Made by a program: the position numbers and the translations under genes
Notes under the pieces: model-generated
Database searches by the model: none
The model's input: the letters and a program-made list of their open reading frames with translations, nothing else
What the model was told of the DNA's origin: nothing
Part shown: one piece after another, positions 17,633 through 26,355 of the stretch
Numbering within the stretch: the stretch's first letter is position 1
Layout: each line of letters starts with the position of its first letter
From: G963665495 sp963677785
GTDB lineage: Bacteria > Desulfobacterota > Desulfovibrionia > Desulfovibrionales > Desulfovibrionaceae
Assembly (NCBI GenBank): GCA_963677785.2
Contig: CAXXDH010000003.1
Span: forward strand, 1,178,001 to 1,242,000
Reading direction: 5' to 3'
Length of the DNA: 64,000 nucleotides

Positions 17633-18076
17633 TCACTTATTTGCGCGTCCTGCTCCCCGTTCGACAAGCCAGAATAGAAGCATCAGTACTGGAAAAGTCA
17701 AAAGAACCAGATAGTTGGCAGCGGAAAAGTCTGTTTTGTGCAGGCTGACCCGTTTGAGAAACAGCTCGATGAACACAAACGAGAGCAGGGAAAAGGAAAA
17801 CAGGCTCAGCAGCAGCACCTGTACGGCCATAAAAGGTTTGATGCGCGTACGTTTGGCCCACAGCCGCCAGCCAATGAAGTTGGCGGCAAAAAAGCAGCAG
17901 AGTATCAAAAATCCTGCCAGCACATTGCCCTGGCTCCAGAATACGCAGCCGAGAATGCCAAGGTAGCTCGAAGCTCCCAGTTGTCCGCCGAACCAGGCGC
18001 CCGTGTGCCATTGGAAGCGCCCCGGCCCACGCAAAGGCGCGGCTTTCCCGCGTTGTTTCCCAAGATCATTGTTCAT
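17633..18076 (-). CDS. Small integral membrane protein, unknown
   Basis: 147 residues from ATG 18076, preceded by AAGGGGCAG; the frame runs open further upstream (to 18256) but that extension looks non-coding. The N-terminal 25 residues are basic and hydrophilic (MNNDLGKQRGKAAPLRGPGR), then come about four hydrophobic helices (near WFGGQLGASSYLGILGCVFW, AGFLILCCFFAANFIGW, FMAVQVLLLSLFSFSLLSFV, YLVLLTFPVLMLLFWL). The end is RGAGRANK. I do not recognise the family. It is convergent with the HD-GYP gene, 22 bp away. Confidence 0.7.
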   Translation of the reverse strand: MNNDLGKQRGKAAPLRGPGRFQWHTGAWFGGQLGASSYLGILGCVFWSQGNVLAGFLILCCFFAANFIGWRLWAKRTRIKPFMAVQVLLLSLFSFSLLSFVFIELFLKRVSLHKTDFSAANYLVLLTFPVLMLLFWLVERGAGRANK

Positions 18077-18339
18077 TTCAGACTGCCCCTTTCGTGGTTG
18101 AAAAGGTCTCCATACGAGAGCGTCCTGGCGCAGTAAAGAAAAAAATATGACGGGCCCGGAGTCTTGGCAGGTTCCCCAAAACATGCTCCCCCGCACTTTG
18201 ACCAGCCGACTTTCCCGAACCCGTCCTGATTCTGCTTTTTGCCAGTTGCGTGCCAAAGCCGTAAGTAGTGCGCATCAAAGAAGCGCCGACAAGGTTGATT
18301 ACATTTTTTGCGCTCAAAAATACATTTTTTTACTAAATA

Positions 18340-19287
18340 TCAGCTGTGGTTGCTTTCTGTATTTACAATTTTACGATATTTCGTAGAGTTTAGCCGGCCT
18401 TCCCAGATCATGATTCCGACACCGCTCAGGATCAGGCCCGCGCCCACGAATCCGAGCGGGCTGAACAGTTCGTCCCACCAGAGATAGGCCGTCAAGGAAG
18501 CCACCAGAGGCTCCAGGTTGGCGGTTACGGCCACCCGTGTGGCGTCCAGACGTTTCAATCCCGCGCAATATAGCTGATAGGCCACGTACGTGCTGCCCAG
18601 GGCCATGGCGATCATGACCACCCAGGACAACAGGCTGTAGTCGGGAACCCCGATCCACGGACTCAGGCCGAGCGCGCCGATGGGCAGGCAGTACAGGTAG
18701 ATGGTGGCGCCGGAATAATTGCCCAGGTAGCGTTTGGCAAAAATATAGTGCGTGGCGTAGCTGAAGCCCGAAAGCAGCCCGAACACCAGGGCCCTCCAGT
18801 TCAGTCCGGAGAGCATTCCGCCCTCGCCGCCCGCGCTGCTCGCGCAGATCAGCAGCGCGCCGCCCATGGAAACGCCCAGCCCCAGCAGTTTCAGCCGGGT
18901 AAGCGGTTCCTTGAGAAAGATGCGCGAGAGCAGGGCAACCCAGGCCGGCGCCGTATACAACAGCATGGAGGCCAGGGCCGCGCCGCCTTCCTGGATGGCT
19001 ATCAAGTAGGAGCCGAAAAATAATGAGATGCCGATCAGCCCGAACAGGGCCATGACCAGCATGGCTTTGGCGTCCATCCGCAGCTGGCGGAATACCGCGC
19101 AGTGCACCGCGTAGAAAATTGTGCCCAGCACCGCGCGCCAGAAAGCCACGTCCAGGGGCGGCACACCGTCCTGAAAGACCAGCTTGGCCATGGGGCCGAT
19201 CACGCCCCAGCAGGTGGCGGCCAGACAGACGTACAAGTAGCCGGAAAACTGGCTGAAGGAGTTTGCTTTTATGATGACGCCTCCCAA
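18340..19287 (-). CDS. EamA/DMT-family transporter with unusual start
   Basis: A 10-helix drug/metabolite transporter with two EamA repeats (about 15-145 and 165-305): CWGVIGPMAKLVF, then APAWVALLSRIFLKEPLT; ATRVAVTANLEPLVASLTAYLWWDELFSP in the second. Such proteins export amino acids or metabolites. There is no ATG or GTG start: TAG lies two codons before TTG 19287, and that TTG has AGAGG directly against it with no spacing. A strong GGGAGG follows and is correctly spaced for an ATA at 19272, giving an N-terminus KANSFSQFSGYLY. The true start is uncertain. It is probably co-transcribed with the enzyme gene at 19808. Confidence 0.85.
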   Translation of the reverse strand: MGGVIIKANSFSQFSGYLYVCLAATCWGVIGPMAKLVFQDGVPPLDVAFWRAVLGTIFYAVHCAVFRQLRMDAKAMLVMALFGLIGISLFFGSYLIAIQEGGAALASMLLYTAPAWVALLSRIFLKEPLTRLKLLGLGVSMGGALLICASSAGGEGGMLSGLNWRALVFGLLSGFSYATHYIFAKRYLGNYSGATIYLYCLPIGALGLSPWIGVPDYSLLSWVVMIAMALGSTYVAYQLYCAGLKRLDATRVAVTANLEPLVASLTAYLWWDELFSPLGFVGAGLILSGVGIMIWEGRLNSTKYRKIVNTESNHS

Positions 19288-19334
19288 CCTCTAAGAAATT
19301 TTAGCAGGCAGAAAGAACAAGTTGTTAAAATGAG

Positions 19335-19808
19335 CTAGGCGTCCTGCCAGGTGAACCGGAAGTCGCAGTACGCGGCGCCGCTGCCCCGGGTCTGCGTACG
19401 CTGGAAAACAATGCGCTCGCTGTAGCCTTTGGCGAACGGAGCGTCCCGTCCGCAGGACAAGCGCCGTACCAGACAGTCGGGCAGTCCTATTTCGCGGTAC
19501 AATTTGACGTAGGCGCAGTCCGTCACGTCAAAGCAGAGCGTATTGCCTTGCTCGCGCGTCCGTTCGATGGTCAGCGCGCCCGTGCCGCGCCAGACATCCA
19601 CGATACGCTTGAAATGCTCGAAACTAGGCCCGTCCGTGGCCGTGGCCGCGTAGGCTTTGCCCGCCTCAAGGGCCATGGCTTCGAGCGCCTGGTCCAGTAT
19701 CTCCAGGGCCTGTTCCTCTCCGAGCCGGGCTTTCATGGACTCGTACAGCACTGCCATGGTCCGGGCCTCGATTTTTCGTTGTTCCAACAGCGGGATACTT
19801 TTTTCCAT
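19335..19808 (-). CDS. L-2-amino-thiazoline-4-carboxylate hydrolase-like protein
   Basis: 157 residues from ATG 19808, which has GAGG 9 nt ahead; ATG 19823 is an alternative. The C-terminal half has the family pattern NTLCFDVTDCAYVKLYREIG, then CGRDAPFAKGYSERIVFQRTQT and CDFRF. Members include the ATC hydrolase that opens 2-amino-thiazoline-4-carboxylate toward cysteine, but many homologues are uncharacterised and the fold may serve other reactions. The EamA exporter follows after 47 bp on the same strand, so the pair may make or detoxify and then export a small sulfur or amino compound. That link is inference. Confidence 0.75.
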   Translation of the reverse strand: MEKSIPLLEQRKIEARTMAVLYESMKARLGEEQALEILDQALEAMALEAGKAYAATATDGPSFEHFKRIVDVWRGTGALTIERTREQGNTLCFDVTDCAYVKLYREIGLPDCLVRRLSCGRDAPFAKGYSERIVFQRTQTRGSGAAYCDFRFTWQDA

Positions 19809-20329
19809 TGGTTTTTTCCTCATAAACTGAACAGGCCCTCATCTAGCGCGAAAAACCGGAAAAGACAAAGGGAAAGCACGCCCGCCGCACGTCTGCTTTT
19901 GCCGCTGCGGTGTTTTCTTAAGGTTTGTTAATTTGTGACGCCTCTGCAGCGATGATACAGCAGTTACCGGTAATCCGGACAGAACCTGCCGCTGAGAACC
20001 GTTGGTTTTACATGCGGAGAACAGGGTGGCGAGTTTTTTCACAGTTTTTACATAAAGTGTATAATAGCTTGTGAAAAGAGTAACTACCTTGTATTAATAT
20101 GTTTTTTCCCGCGCCCTGGTTCCTGGGGCCTCCGCAGCCCCATGCAGGTAAGGGCTTTCCGGTATTTACCTTTTTTTTGCCATAGGGTAGAGGACAAACA
20201 CTCGTTGCGCCGGAATATGCCATGGTGGAATCGTTTTATCGTACGATTCTGCCGGGTTGTCTTGTCCGGCTCGATTCCGCAGGGGAATAGTGGGTTGAAT
20301 CTACAAGACTTCTTATCTCGAGGATCCGT
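19809..20329. other. Intergenic stretch with one promoter-like site
   Basis: No gene is supported across these 520 bp. The antisense frames are shadows with arginine- and lysine-rich noise. A consensus TATAAT at 20060-20065, with a weak upstream TTTCAC-like box near 20037-20042, could drive the small membrane protein at 20330, leaving a long leader of about 260 nt. Confidence 0.5.
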
Positions 20330-20620
20330 ATGAAAACGCTTTTCAAAAATATCCCGGTTTCCAAGGCCCAGGTTACGGCCGCTCTTGTTTTCGGATTGAT
20401 GTTTTTTCTGGTCATCGGCCTGTTCCGCGGCCAGCCTTTGGGCGATTTTTCCTCCATGCTCTCTTCCGTGTGGGGGCTGGTGCTGGCCACGTTGACTTTT
20501 CTGGAAGCGCTGTTCGGCGTGCTCAGCTATCTGTTCGTGTATATGCTGCTTTCCGCTCTCGCCCTGGCGCTGATCACCGTTATCGCCGCCTGGCAGAATC
20601 GTTCGGTCCGCTGCCAGTAA
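20330..20620 (+). CDS. Small two-helix membrane protein, unknown
   Basis: 96 residues starting with ATG preceded by GAGGA at good spacing. A basic N-terminus (MKTLFKNIPVSK) leads into two long hydrophobic segments (VTAALVFGLMFFLVIGLF and LFGVLSYLFVYMLLSALALA plus LITVIAAW) and a short positively charged tail. I do not recognise a family. It stands alone and is followed by a very strong hairpin at 20708, consistent with a monocistronic transcript. Confidence 0.7.
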   Translation: MKTLFKNIPVSKAQVTAALVFGLMFFLVIGLFRGQPLGDFSSMLSSVWGLVLATLTFLEALFGVLSYLFVYMLLSALALALITVIAAWQNRSVRCQ

Positions 20621-20707
20621 GCCGCTGCAAGCCGCCGCTGGACAGGGCGCAATGCCTGACAGACGGCGCGTACGTTTTGCCGTTTTCGTCATAACGACGC
20701 TTTGATA

Positions 20708-20749
20708 CCTTGCCGCTGCCGGAAAGTTCTCTTTCCGGCAGCGGCAAGG
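20708..20749 (+). terminator. Perfect 19-bp hairpin, probable terminator
   Basis: CCTTGCCGCTGCCGGAAAG (20708-20726) and its exact reverse complement (20731-20749) enclose a 4-nt loop; ATAATTCTTTTT follows. This fits an intrinsic terminator for the small membrane protein gene, though the stem is longer than usual. The remaining 330 bp before the next gene show nothing I can support. Confidence 0.7.
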
Positions 20750-21082
20750 ATAATTCTTTTTGCGCTCCGAAGCGATTTCCTTGCGTTTCGGGCGCGTCGC
20801 CAGCCGTTCTTTTCGTCTGTTACGCTCCTGTGACAAGCCGCGCAGCTTTGCCTGAGCGCGTTGGTTTTCTTGTCTCTATTCCTCTGTAAGTTCCCGTATT
20901 CCAGACCATTGCCCTGATCCGCTTTTTTTTGAGCCGGTTTTAGGTTCTGGAGCGTTTGTCATATCCCGGACATATTTCTTTTGCATAACGGCTGTGTTGA
21001 TTCCGAATATTGATGATGCATTGACGAAAAATCAGCCGTAGCATTTCGATGTACCCCAGCCGTACAAACAAAAGAGGAGAGG

Positions 21083-22357
21083 ATGATGATGCGTATACAG
21101 TCCGGCCTTGTCGCTTTTCTGGCCCTGTTTGCCCTGCTGCTTGCCGCGCCCTGCGCGCAGGCCGCCCAGGACGGCAAGAATCTGAACGTGCAGCTCGGCC
21201 CCCGGCCCTATTTTCTCGTACAGGATATGACGGACAGCCCCTTGAAACAGGAGCTCGAACAGTGCACCGAAGGTCCGTTTGAGACCACGCCTTTTTCCAT
21301 CGGCCACCGCGGCGCGGCCATGCAGTTTCCGGAGCATACGCGCGAGTCTTACGAAGCGGCCGCGCGGATGGGCGCCGGCGTCATCGAATGTGACGTGACC
21401 TTTACCAAGGACAAGGCCCTGGTCTGCCGCCATTCGCAGTGCGATCTGGCCACCACCACCAACATTCTGGCCGTGCCCGAGCTGGCCGCCAAGTGTTCCG
21501 AGCCCTTTACCCCGGCTGAGATCGACCCCAAGACCGGCGAAGTGCTCAAAAAAGCCTCGGCCAAGTGCTGCACCAGCGACATCACCCTGGAGGAGTTCAA
21601 GCAGCTGCAAGGCAAGATGGACGCTTCCAACCCCGCCGCCACCACCGTGGAAGCCTACATGAACGCCACTCCGAGCTGGCGGACCGACCGTTACTCCGGC
21701 AAGGGCACGCTGATGACCCATGCCGATTCCATCGCGCTCTTCAAGAAGCTGGGCGTGAAAATGACGCCCGAACTCAAGACCCCCAGCGTGACCATGCCCT
21801 TTGACGGCGACTATACGCAGGAGAAGTTCGCCCAGCAGATGATCGACGAATACAAGACCGCGGACGTTGCCCCGGAAAAAGTCTACGCACAGTCGTTCAA
21901 CCTGGACGACATCCTCTACTGGATCAAGAACGACCCGGCGTTCGGCAAACAGGCCGTGTTCCTGGACGACCGCGACGAAAAACTTGAAGGTTTCGACCCC
22001 AACAAGCCCGAAACCTGGAAGCCGACCATGGACGAACTCAAGGCCCAGGGCGTCGAGATCATCGCGCCGCCGCTCTGGATGCTCGTCCGTTCGGATAACG
22101 GCAAAATCGTGCCGTCCGCGTACGCCGAAAAAGCCAAGGCCGCCGGTCTCGGCATCATCACCTGGACCCTCGAACGCTCGGGACTGCTCAAGGACGGCGG
22201 CGGCTGGTACTACCAGTCCATCAAAGACGCCGTACATAATGACGGAGATACCTACGTGCTGCTCGACGTCCTGGCCAAAGACATCGGCGTCCTCGGCGTC
22301 TTCTCTGACTGGCCCGCGACCGTGACCTATTACGCCAACTGCAAGGGCTTGAAGTAA
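21083..22357 (+). CDS. Periplasmic glycerophosphodiester phosphodiesterase (GlpQ-like)
   Basis: 424 residues; three tandem ATGs (21083, 21086, 21089) follow GAGGAG, the second having the best spacing. The signal peptide ends near CAQAAQ. The GDPD barrel is shown by IGHRGAAMQFPEHT (catalytic His) and GVIECDVTFTKDKALVCRHS (metal-binding Glu and Asp, second His), and by GLGIITWTLERSG near the end. It is longer than E. coli GlpQ (about 358 residues) because of inserts rich in cysteine (residues about 130-175). It should hydrolyse deacylated phospholipids to glycerol-3-phosphate and an alcohol in the periplasm. A second, cytoplasmic GDPD is at 32103. Confidence 0.9.
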   Translation: MMMRIQSGLVAFLALFALLLAAPCAQAAQDGKNLNVQLGPRPYFLVQDMTDSPLKQELEQCTEGPFETTPFSIGHRGAAMQFPEHTRESYEAAARMGAGVIECDVTFTKDKALVCRHSQCDLATTTNILAVPELAAKCSEPFTPAEIDPKTGEVLKKASAKCCTSDITLEEFKQLQGKMDASNPAATTVEAYMNATPSWRTDRYSGKGTLMTHADSIALFKKLGVKMTPELKTPSVTMPFDGDYTQEKFAQQMIDEYKTADVAPEKVYAQSFNLDDILYWIKNDPAFGKQAVFLDDRDEKLEGFDPNKPETWKPTMDELKAQGVEIIAPPLWMLVRSDNGKIVPSAYAEKAKAAGLGIITWTLERSGLLKDGGGWYYQSIKDAVHNDGDTYVLLDVLAKDIGVLGVFSDWPATVTYYANCKGLK

Positions 22358-22377
22358 TAGATTATTTTGGATGGTAT

Positions 22378-22440
22378 GCCTCCGGCGGCTTAAACCCCTT
22401 TTTGAAAAAAGGGGTTTAAGGATCCCCAAAAACTTTTGGC
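22378..22440 (+). repeat. Dispersed palindromic repeat, copy B (complete)
   Basis: GCCTCCGGCGG, then a perfect hairpin with arms CTTAAACCCCTTTTT and AAAAAGGGGTTTAAG, then GATCCCCAAAAACTTTT. It sits 20 bp after the GDPD stop, where it could terminate transcription. Confidence 0.8.
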
Positions 22441-22543
22441 GGGTCGCCTGGAGTGTTTTTGTTGCAAGTAGCGATTGAAACGGCGCGTCGGGCGGATTGC
22501 TTCGGCGCGCCGTTTATTGTTGCGGGAAATTCAGGCAGGGTAT

Positions 22544-22936
22544 TTATTTCTGCTGCAGTTTGTCGGCCCACTCCAGGAGCGTATCCGCGTCCATCTCCAG
22601 CAAGACCTTGTCTTCAGTCTCGCTGCGAAAGGTCACCGTGACATCCTTGCCCTGGCAGAACGACTTCAGCGACTCCAGCAGCATCACGGCCTTCTGCCGC
22701 TTCTCCACCCGGTCCGCCAGCTCCAGCACCGCCAGCACCGCGGACGGTATGCTGAGCACAAAGGTTGCGGCGGCAAAAGCCGCACCCGCAATAGCGGCCG
22801 CCTCCCGGGTCTGTCCCTCGGGCGCGCTATCCGCTTCCGTCACCGTCGCCTGCACCCCGGCCATGGCCAAAACCCCGGCCAAAGTCTGCGAAACCTCATG
22901 CGCGTCCGCGCCCTGCAATAACAGTCGGATGTACAT
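22544..22936 (-). CDS. Small protein resembling effector-associated component EACC1
   Basis: 130 residues; GGAGGAG stands 8-9 nt before the ATG. The N-terminal 35 residues look like a small alpha-beta unit (MYIRLLLQGADAHEVSQTLA), then comes an alanine-rich hydrophobic helix (AAAIAGAAFAAATFVLSIPS), then LADRVEKRQKAVMLLE and a beta strand (KDVTVTFRSE). This order (small domain, one membrane helix, basic helix, strand) resembles the EACC1 components of bacterial conflict systems, but I rely on memory of the pattern and the match is weak. No effector gene is adjacent. It is convergent with the upstream GDPD/repeat and divergent from the AEC carrier. Confidence 0.6.
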   Translation of the reverse strand: MYIRLLLQGADAHEVSQTLAGVLAMAGVQATVTEADSAPEGQTREAAAIAGAAFAAATFVLSIPSAVLAVLELADRVEKRQKAVMLLESLKSFCQGKDVTVTFRSETEDKVLLEMDADTLLEWADKLQQK

Positions 22937-23236
22937 ATCAGGAATTCTCCTCCATTGATTGTTGTTGCGTTGAAATTGAGTTACCGAATGCGAACTATTG
23001 AACCGTGTCTATTAGAGGGAGAGTCGATTAGTTGCAAGTAACGTATCTGAAAAGTTTCCATTCGGTCTTTTAAATGAGAACTGTTTTATTGACCGTACTG
23101 TACATATAGTCCTGTTGTAATGTGAAGTGCGAATATTCAGGAAGATGAAGCGGTTTCCGAGGTCATATCCAGAGTTCGGCAGGGGCAGAATGGTATTGAC
23201 AGGCACAGGCTCCGGGCGGATAGTTTTTTAGGCGTA

Positions 23237-23264
23237 TTGGCGTTGGGACAGCGCCCGCTATAAT
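23237..23264 (+). promoter_or_regulatory. Promoter-like site for the AEC carrier
   Basis: TTGGCG (23237-23242) and a consensus TATAAT (23259-23264) are 16 bp apart. The TATAAT ends only 9 nt before the ATG at 23274, so a transcript from here would be nearly leaderless. The rest of the 336-bp gap (22937-23236) shows no gene. Confidence 0.45.
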
Positions 23265-23273
23265 AGATTATTT

Positions 23274-24254
23274 ATGCTCGATTCCTTACTGCAAATTCTT
23301 CCGGTTTTTCTGATCATCGGCTTTGGCGTGGTGCTGGACGTGTTGGAGGTGCTGCCCAAGCGGACGGGTTCTGTTATCGGGGCGTACGTCTTGTACGTGG
23401 CCCTGCCCGTGTTGCTGCTGCACATTCTCAGCGGGTCCGGTCTGGAGGAGATACTGCACGGCGGGTTCTGGGCCGGGTTCGCGCTGGCGCAGATAGCGAT
23501 CTACCTGCTGGGCTATCTGCTGGATCTGGCCGTGGCCAGGCGCGGGCAGGGCGCGGCCGTGTGTTTCGGGTTGTGCTGTAGTTTCAGCAATGTGGCTTTC
23601 ATAGGGCTGCCCGTGGTGGCCAACCTTCTGCCCGGCAGCCGCGAGGCCATGGTGGCGGCGGGCTTGTCCGTGATCGTGCCGAATCTGCTGGCCATTCCCC
23701 TGCAGGTGCAGCTGGAGTATCTCAAGCACTCGCAAGGCCGGGAGCAAAACGGCGTACGGGGTGCGCTGGGCGTGTTGCATAAATCCTTGCTGCGGAATCC
23801 GCTGGTGCTGGCCACCTGCCTGGGGTTCGCGCTCGGGCTCTCGGGGTTGGGCCTGTGGGAGCCGCTGGAAAAGGCCGCGCATATGGTGGGAGATACGACC
23901 GCCCCGTGCATGCTGCTGGCCCTGGGGCTGGACCTGCGCGACAAGGTCCGTGTGGCCCTGGGCGGCGAACGGAACTCCGGCCTGGCGCGTCTGGGCGTGG
24001 CTACGGTCATGAAGCTGCTGCTGCATCCGCTGCTGGCCTGGCTGCTGCTGGCGCTGTTCGGCGTCACGGGCGAATGGCTGGTGGTGGGCGTGATCATGAG
24101 CGGCACGGCCACGGCCCTGGTCACCACCGTCTTTGCGGAGATCTACGGACACGCGCCGGAAGAAGCCGCGTTCATCGCCGTTGTCACCAACGTGCTGAAT
24201 CTGTTCACCCTCACGGCCCTGGCAGCGGTACTCCGCGCGCAGGGGGTGTTGTAG
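23274..24254 (+). CDS. AEC-family transporter (auxin efflux carrier-like permease)
   Basis: 326 residues, about ten membrane helices in two halves. The start MLDSLLQILPVFLIIGFG is characteristic for AEC carriers, which supports ATG 23274 even though no ribosome site precedes it. Other family features are CFSNVAFIGLPVVANLLPG-like text (residues about 100-125) and MLLALGLDLRDK in the second half. Bacterial AEC proteins carry malate, malonate or related organic acids; the substrate here is not evident. Downstream comes a split palindromic repeat. Confidence 0.88.
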   Translation: MLDSLLQILPVFLIIGFGVVLDVLEVLPKRTGSVIGAYVLYVALPVLLLHILSGSGLEEILHGGFWAGFALAQIAIYLLGYLLDLAVARRGQGAAVCFGLCCSFSNVAFIGLPVVANLLPGSREAMVAAGLSVIVPNLLAIPLQVQLEYLKHSQGREQNGVRGALGVLHKSLLRNPLVLATCLGFALGLSGLGLWEPLEKAAHMVGDTTAPCMLLALGLDLRDKVRVALGGERNSGLARLGVATVMKLLLHPLLAWLLLALFGVTGEWLVVGVIMSGTATALVTTVFAEIYGHAPEEAAFIAVVTNVLNLFTLTALAAVLRAQGVL

Positions 24255-24265
24255 GGGAGGGGGAA

Positions 24266-24296
24266 GCCTCCGGCGGCCAGATAACCTTTTTGAAAA
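24266..24296 (+). repeat. Dispersed palindromic repeat, copy C (left half only)
   Basis: GCCTCCGGCGGCCAGATAACC and TTTTTGAAAA, then the copy stops exactly where an IS end begins at 24297. The right arm and the tail are absent nearby. Confidence 0.7.
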
Positions 24297-24319
24297 TGTG
24301 GCTATTGCCTCAGCTCCGC
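24297..24319. mobile_element. Remnant end of an IS1595-type element
   Basis: These 23 bp match the right terminal repeat of the intact element (27863-27885, reversed) at 22 positions. Directly before it is TTTGAAAA, the same 8-mer that is duplicated around the intact copy. On the minus strand the remnant still spells FAELRQ and stop, the transposase tail. Beyond 24320 the similarity ends, and the 200 bp up to the next gene hold nothing I can assign. Confidence 0.7.
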
Positions 24320-24519
24320 AAAGCAACATAAATAAGCTCTATAACCGGACGCGAGGTCATCTGATCGGCATTCGACGCTCCTAAAATTGAAATCCGCCCC
24401 CGAAAAATGTGCTTCAGGGGCAGTTCGTAAAATATGTGGGCTGTCGGAGGCTTTGCCGCCCTATAGGTGTAGGCCTTTCAACGCGAACAAAGGGAAGGAC
24501 ATGGCGGTACCCGTATCGT

Positions 24520-25696
24520 TTAAAAAAATATCCGCATGGTCGGTACAGAGACGGGATGCGTGGTGGTAAAGTTGGTGGCGTCGCCATAGGTGGTGCCCAA
24601 TGAGTTGCTGGCGAAAGCCCGAACGTAATAGCTAGTGCCTGCGTCCAGCCCCGTAATGGTGGTGTCGAACTGATAAGAGCTTTGTTTGGAAGCCGTAACC
24701 GATAGCTCGCCTGCGTAAGCGATTACCGAAAACAAAATAGACGCCGTGTTGGAATAGTTTTCGGATTCGCAGCCGTCATTGTTTTCCAGCGTGGGTTCGT
24801 CGGTGTTTTGGGACCAGCAAATGCCCACTTTATTCATAGTAATGGCGCTTCCGAATACAACTGATACGCCCACGGACGCGGAGTCCGTACCCACGGAAGA
24901 AGGGGTCTTGGTGGTTACGGTCTGCGTGCTCGCCGTCATCAAACCTGTGTTGACCTCTTTAACAGTACTTTCCCCTGAATCGCAATTTTCTGAACAGGTG
25001 GGCGCACCGCTTTGAACTCCGAAATACATATTGTCAAGGGCGAAATCGTTTCCGATTGCACCGGTTTGAGTATTGATTAACCGTAAATAATAATTACCAG
25101 ATTCACTGAACTTGCCGTCGGCCAGGACCTGGTACCATTTCTTGGTCTCCGCAGCGTCCAAATTTCTTGAGGCGCCGATTTCTTGCCAATTTGAGCCGTC
25201 TCCCAATTGGAACACCAGTGCGGGCGCAACAAATGTATTTCCATCATGCTCACCCAGTGTGACCAATGTCGCCACATACGCTTCAAAACGATACACATCG
25301 CCCTTTTGCACCGTAACAGGCGCGGTTGTTTGCCAGACCACGTCATCAGCCGTGGAGCTTCCATTGGCGGCAAAAAAAAAGATTTTGATTGGTCGAGCCA
25401 CCATAGGGATTATGAAAAAAATCATCGTTTCGCATTTTTTCATTCAGAATAGATAGTTCCCCATTACCAACTACATTTGTTATCGCATAGCAGCCTGTAT
25501 CTGCCAAATAGAAGCCGGAATCAGCTTTGTGGACATACTCCGTTCCAAAGCCCATGTCCGTATAGCCGTTCTCAAAGTCCCCGTTGGATATCTGGTTGGC
25601 GCCGTCGGCAGCCAGAACGCTGTGCCCCCCTACGAGTAGAAATGAAAACATAAAAAATATGGAAATTAATTTCATCGTTAACGTATGAGTTTTCAT
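24520..25696 (-). pseudogene. Secreted surface protein frameshifted at a T9 tract (phase-variable candidate)
   Basis: Two overlapping frames form one protein of about 390 residues. Frame one starts at ATG 25696 with a signal peptide (LISIFFMFSFLLVGGHSVLA) and SNGDFENG, a start typical of extracellular carbohydrate-binding-like domains. It breaks at nine T (coding strand; 25372-25380). With eight T it would continue as NLFFAANGSSTADDVVWQT into frame two, which carries a jelly-roll-like domain (GDVYRFEAYVATL, YYLRLINTQTG, NDFALDNMYFG), a cysteine pair and a fibronectin III-like unit (GLDAGTSYYVRAFASNSLGT). The end MRIFF and stop may also be a truncation. A homopolymer break in a surface gene suggests slipped-strand switching; sequencing error is possible. 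Confidence 0.75.
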
Positions 25697-26355
25697 TGCA
25701 GTATTCTCGTTCCTATTTTTTGGGTTCAAAAATAAATGAACACTTCCCCCGCCCCTCAAAATTTAGCCATTTATTTATATAATAATATAGTCTATTCAAC
25801 CATCACCCCAAAAATCTCGGGTGTCAACTATTTTTTTGCATATGAAATCTATTTCATAGCCAGCAGTATGTACCGAGCAAGCTTTTGCTTATTCCCAATA
25901 AAAGCTTCAAAATTTTAACGTGCTAGCGAATATTTTATGATACGTAACTGAAAATTTCGGATATGGCCGCAAGTGCGTATTTCCATGGATGCCAGAACCA
26001 ATGGCTGAATAAGTCGTTTTTTGTTGGAAGGCTGTGGCGTTCGGTAAAAGACGAGTGAGTTTGCCTGAAAGAACTGGCCTGCTGGTAAAAATTTTTACAA
26101 TAGTCGTCGGCCACATTTTGCCTTTGACGGTCAAAAGCCGATGAGGATATCTTGAAATGGGCTCAGGCCTGAGAAGTTACTTTCTCAGATCCGTTTCAAA
26201 GCGGCATGATATGGCAATCTGTCCAGCGTAACAATGCCGCTTGGGTGGTACGTACAACCCGATCCACTTCTGCAGCGGGACGCGGATTGAGCCGATTGCG
26301 TTTCCCGGGGATTCTTTTTAAAAAAGAACGGACACGACGACAAAAGGAGCGCTCC
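25697..26355. other. AT-rich intergenic stretch, nothing supported
   Basis: About 660 bp between the surface protein gene and the DUF3574 lipoprotein. Short frames exist on both strands but lack ribosome sites, recognisable motifs or plausible composition. It may contain decayed mobile DNA. Confidence 0.5.

Noticed and set aside
20084..20836. 250-codon minus-strand frame
   Set aside because: Charge-rich noise that overlaps the membrane protein gene and a perfect hairpin.
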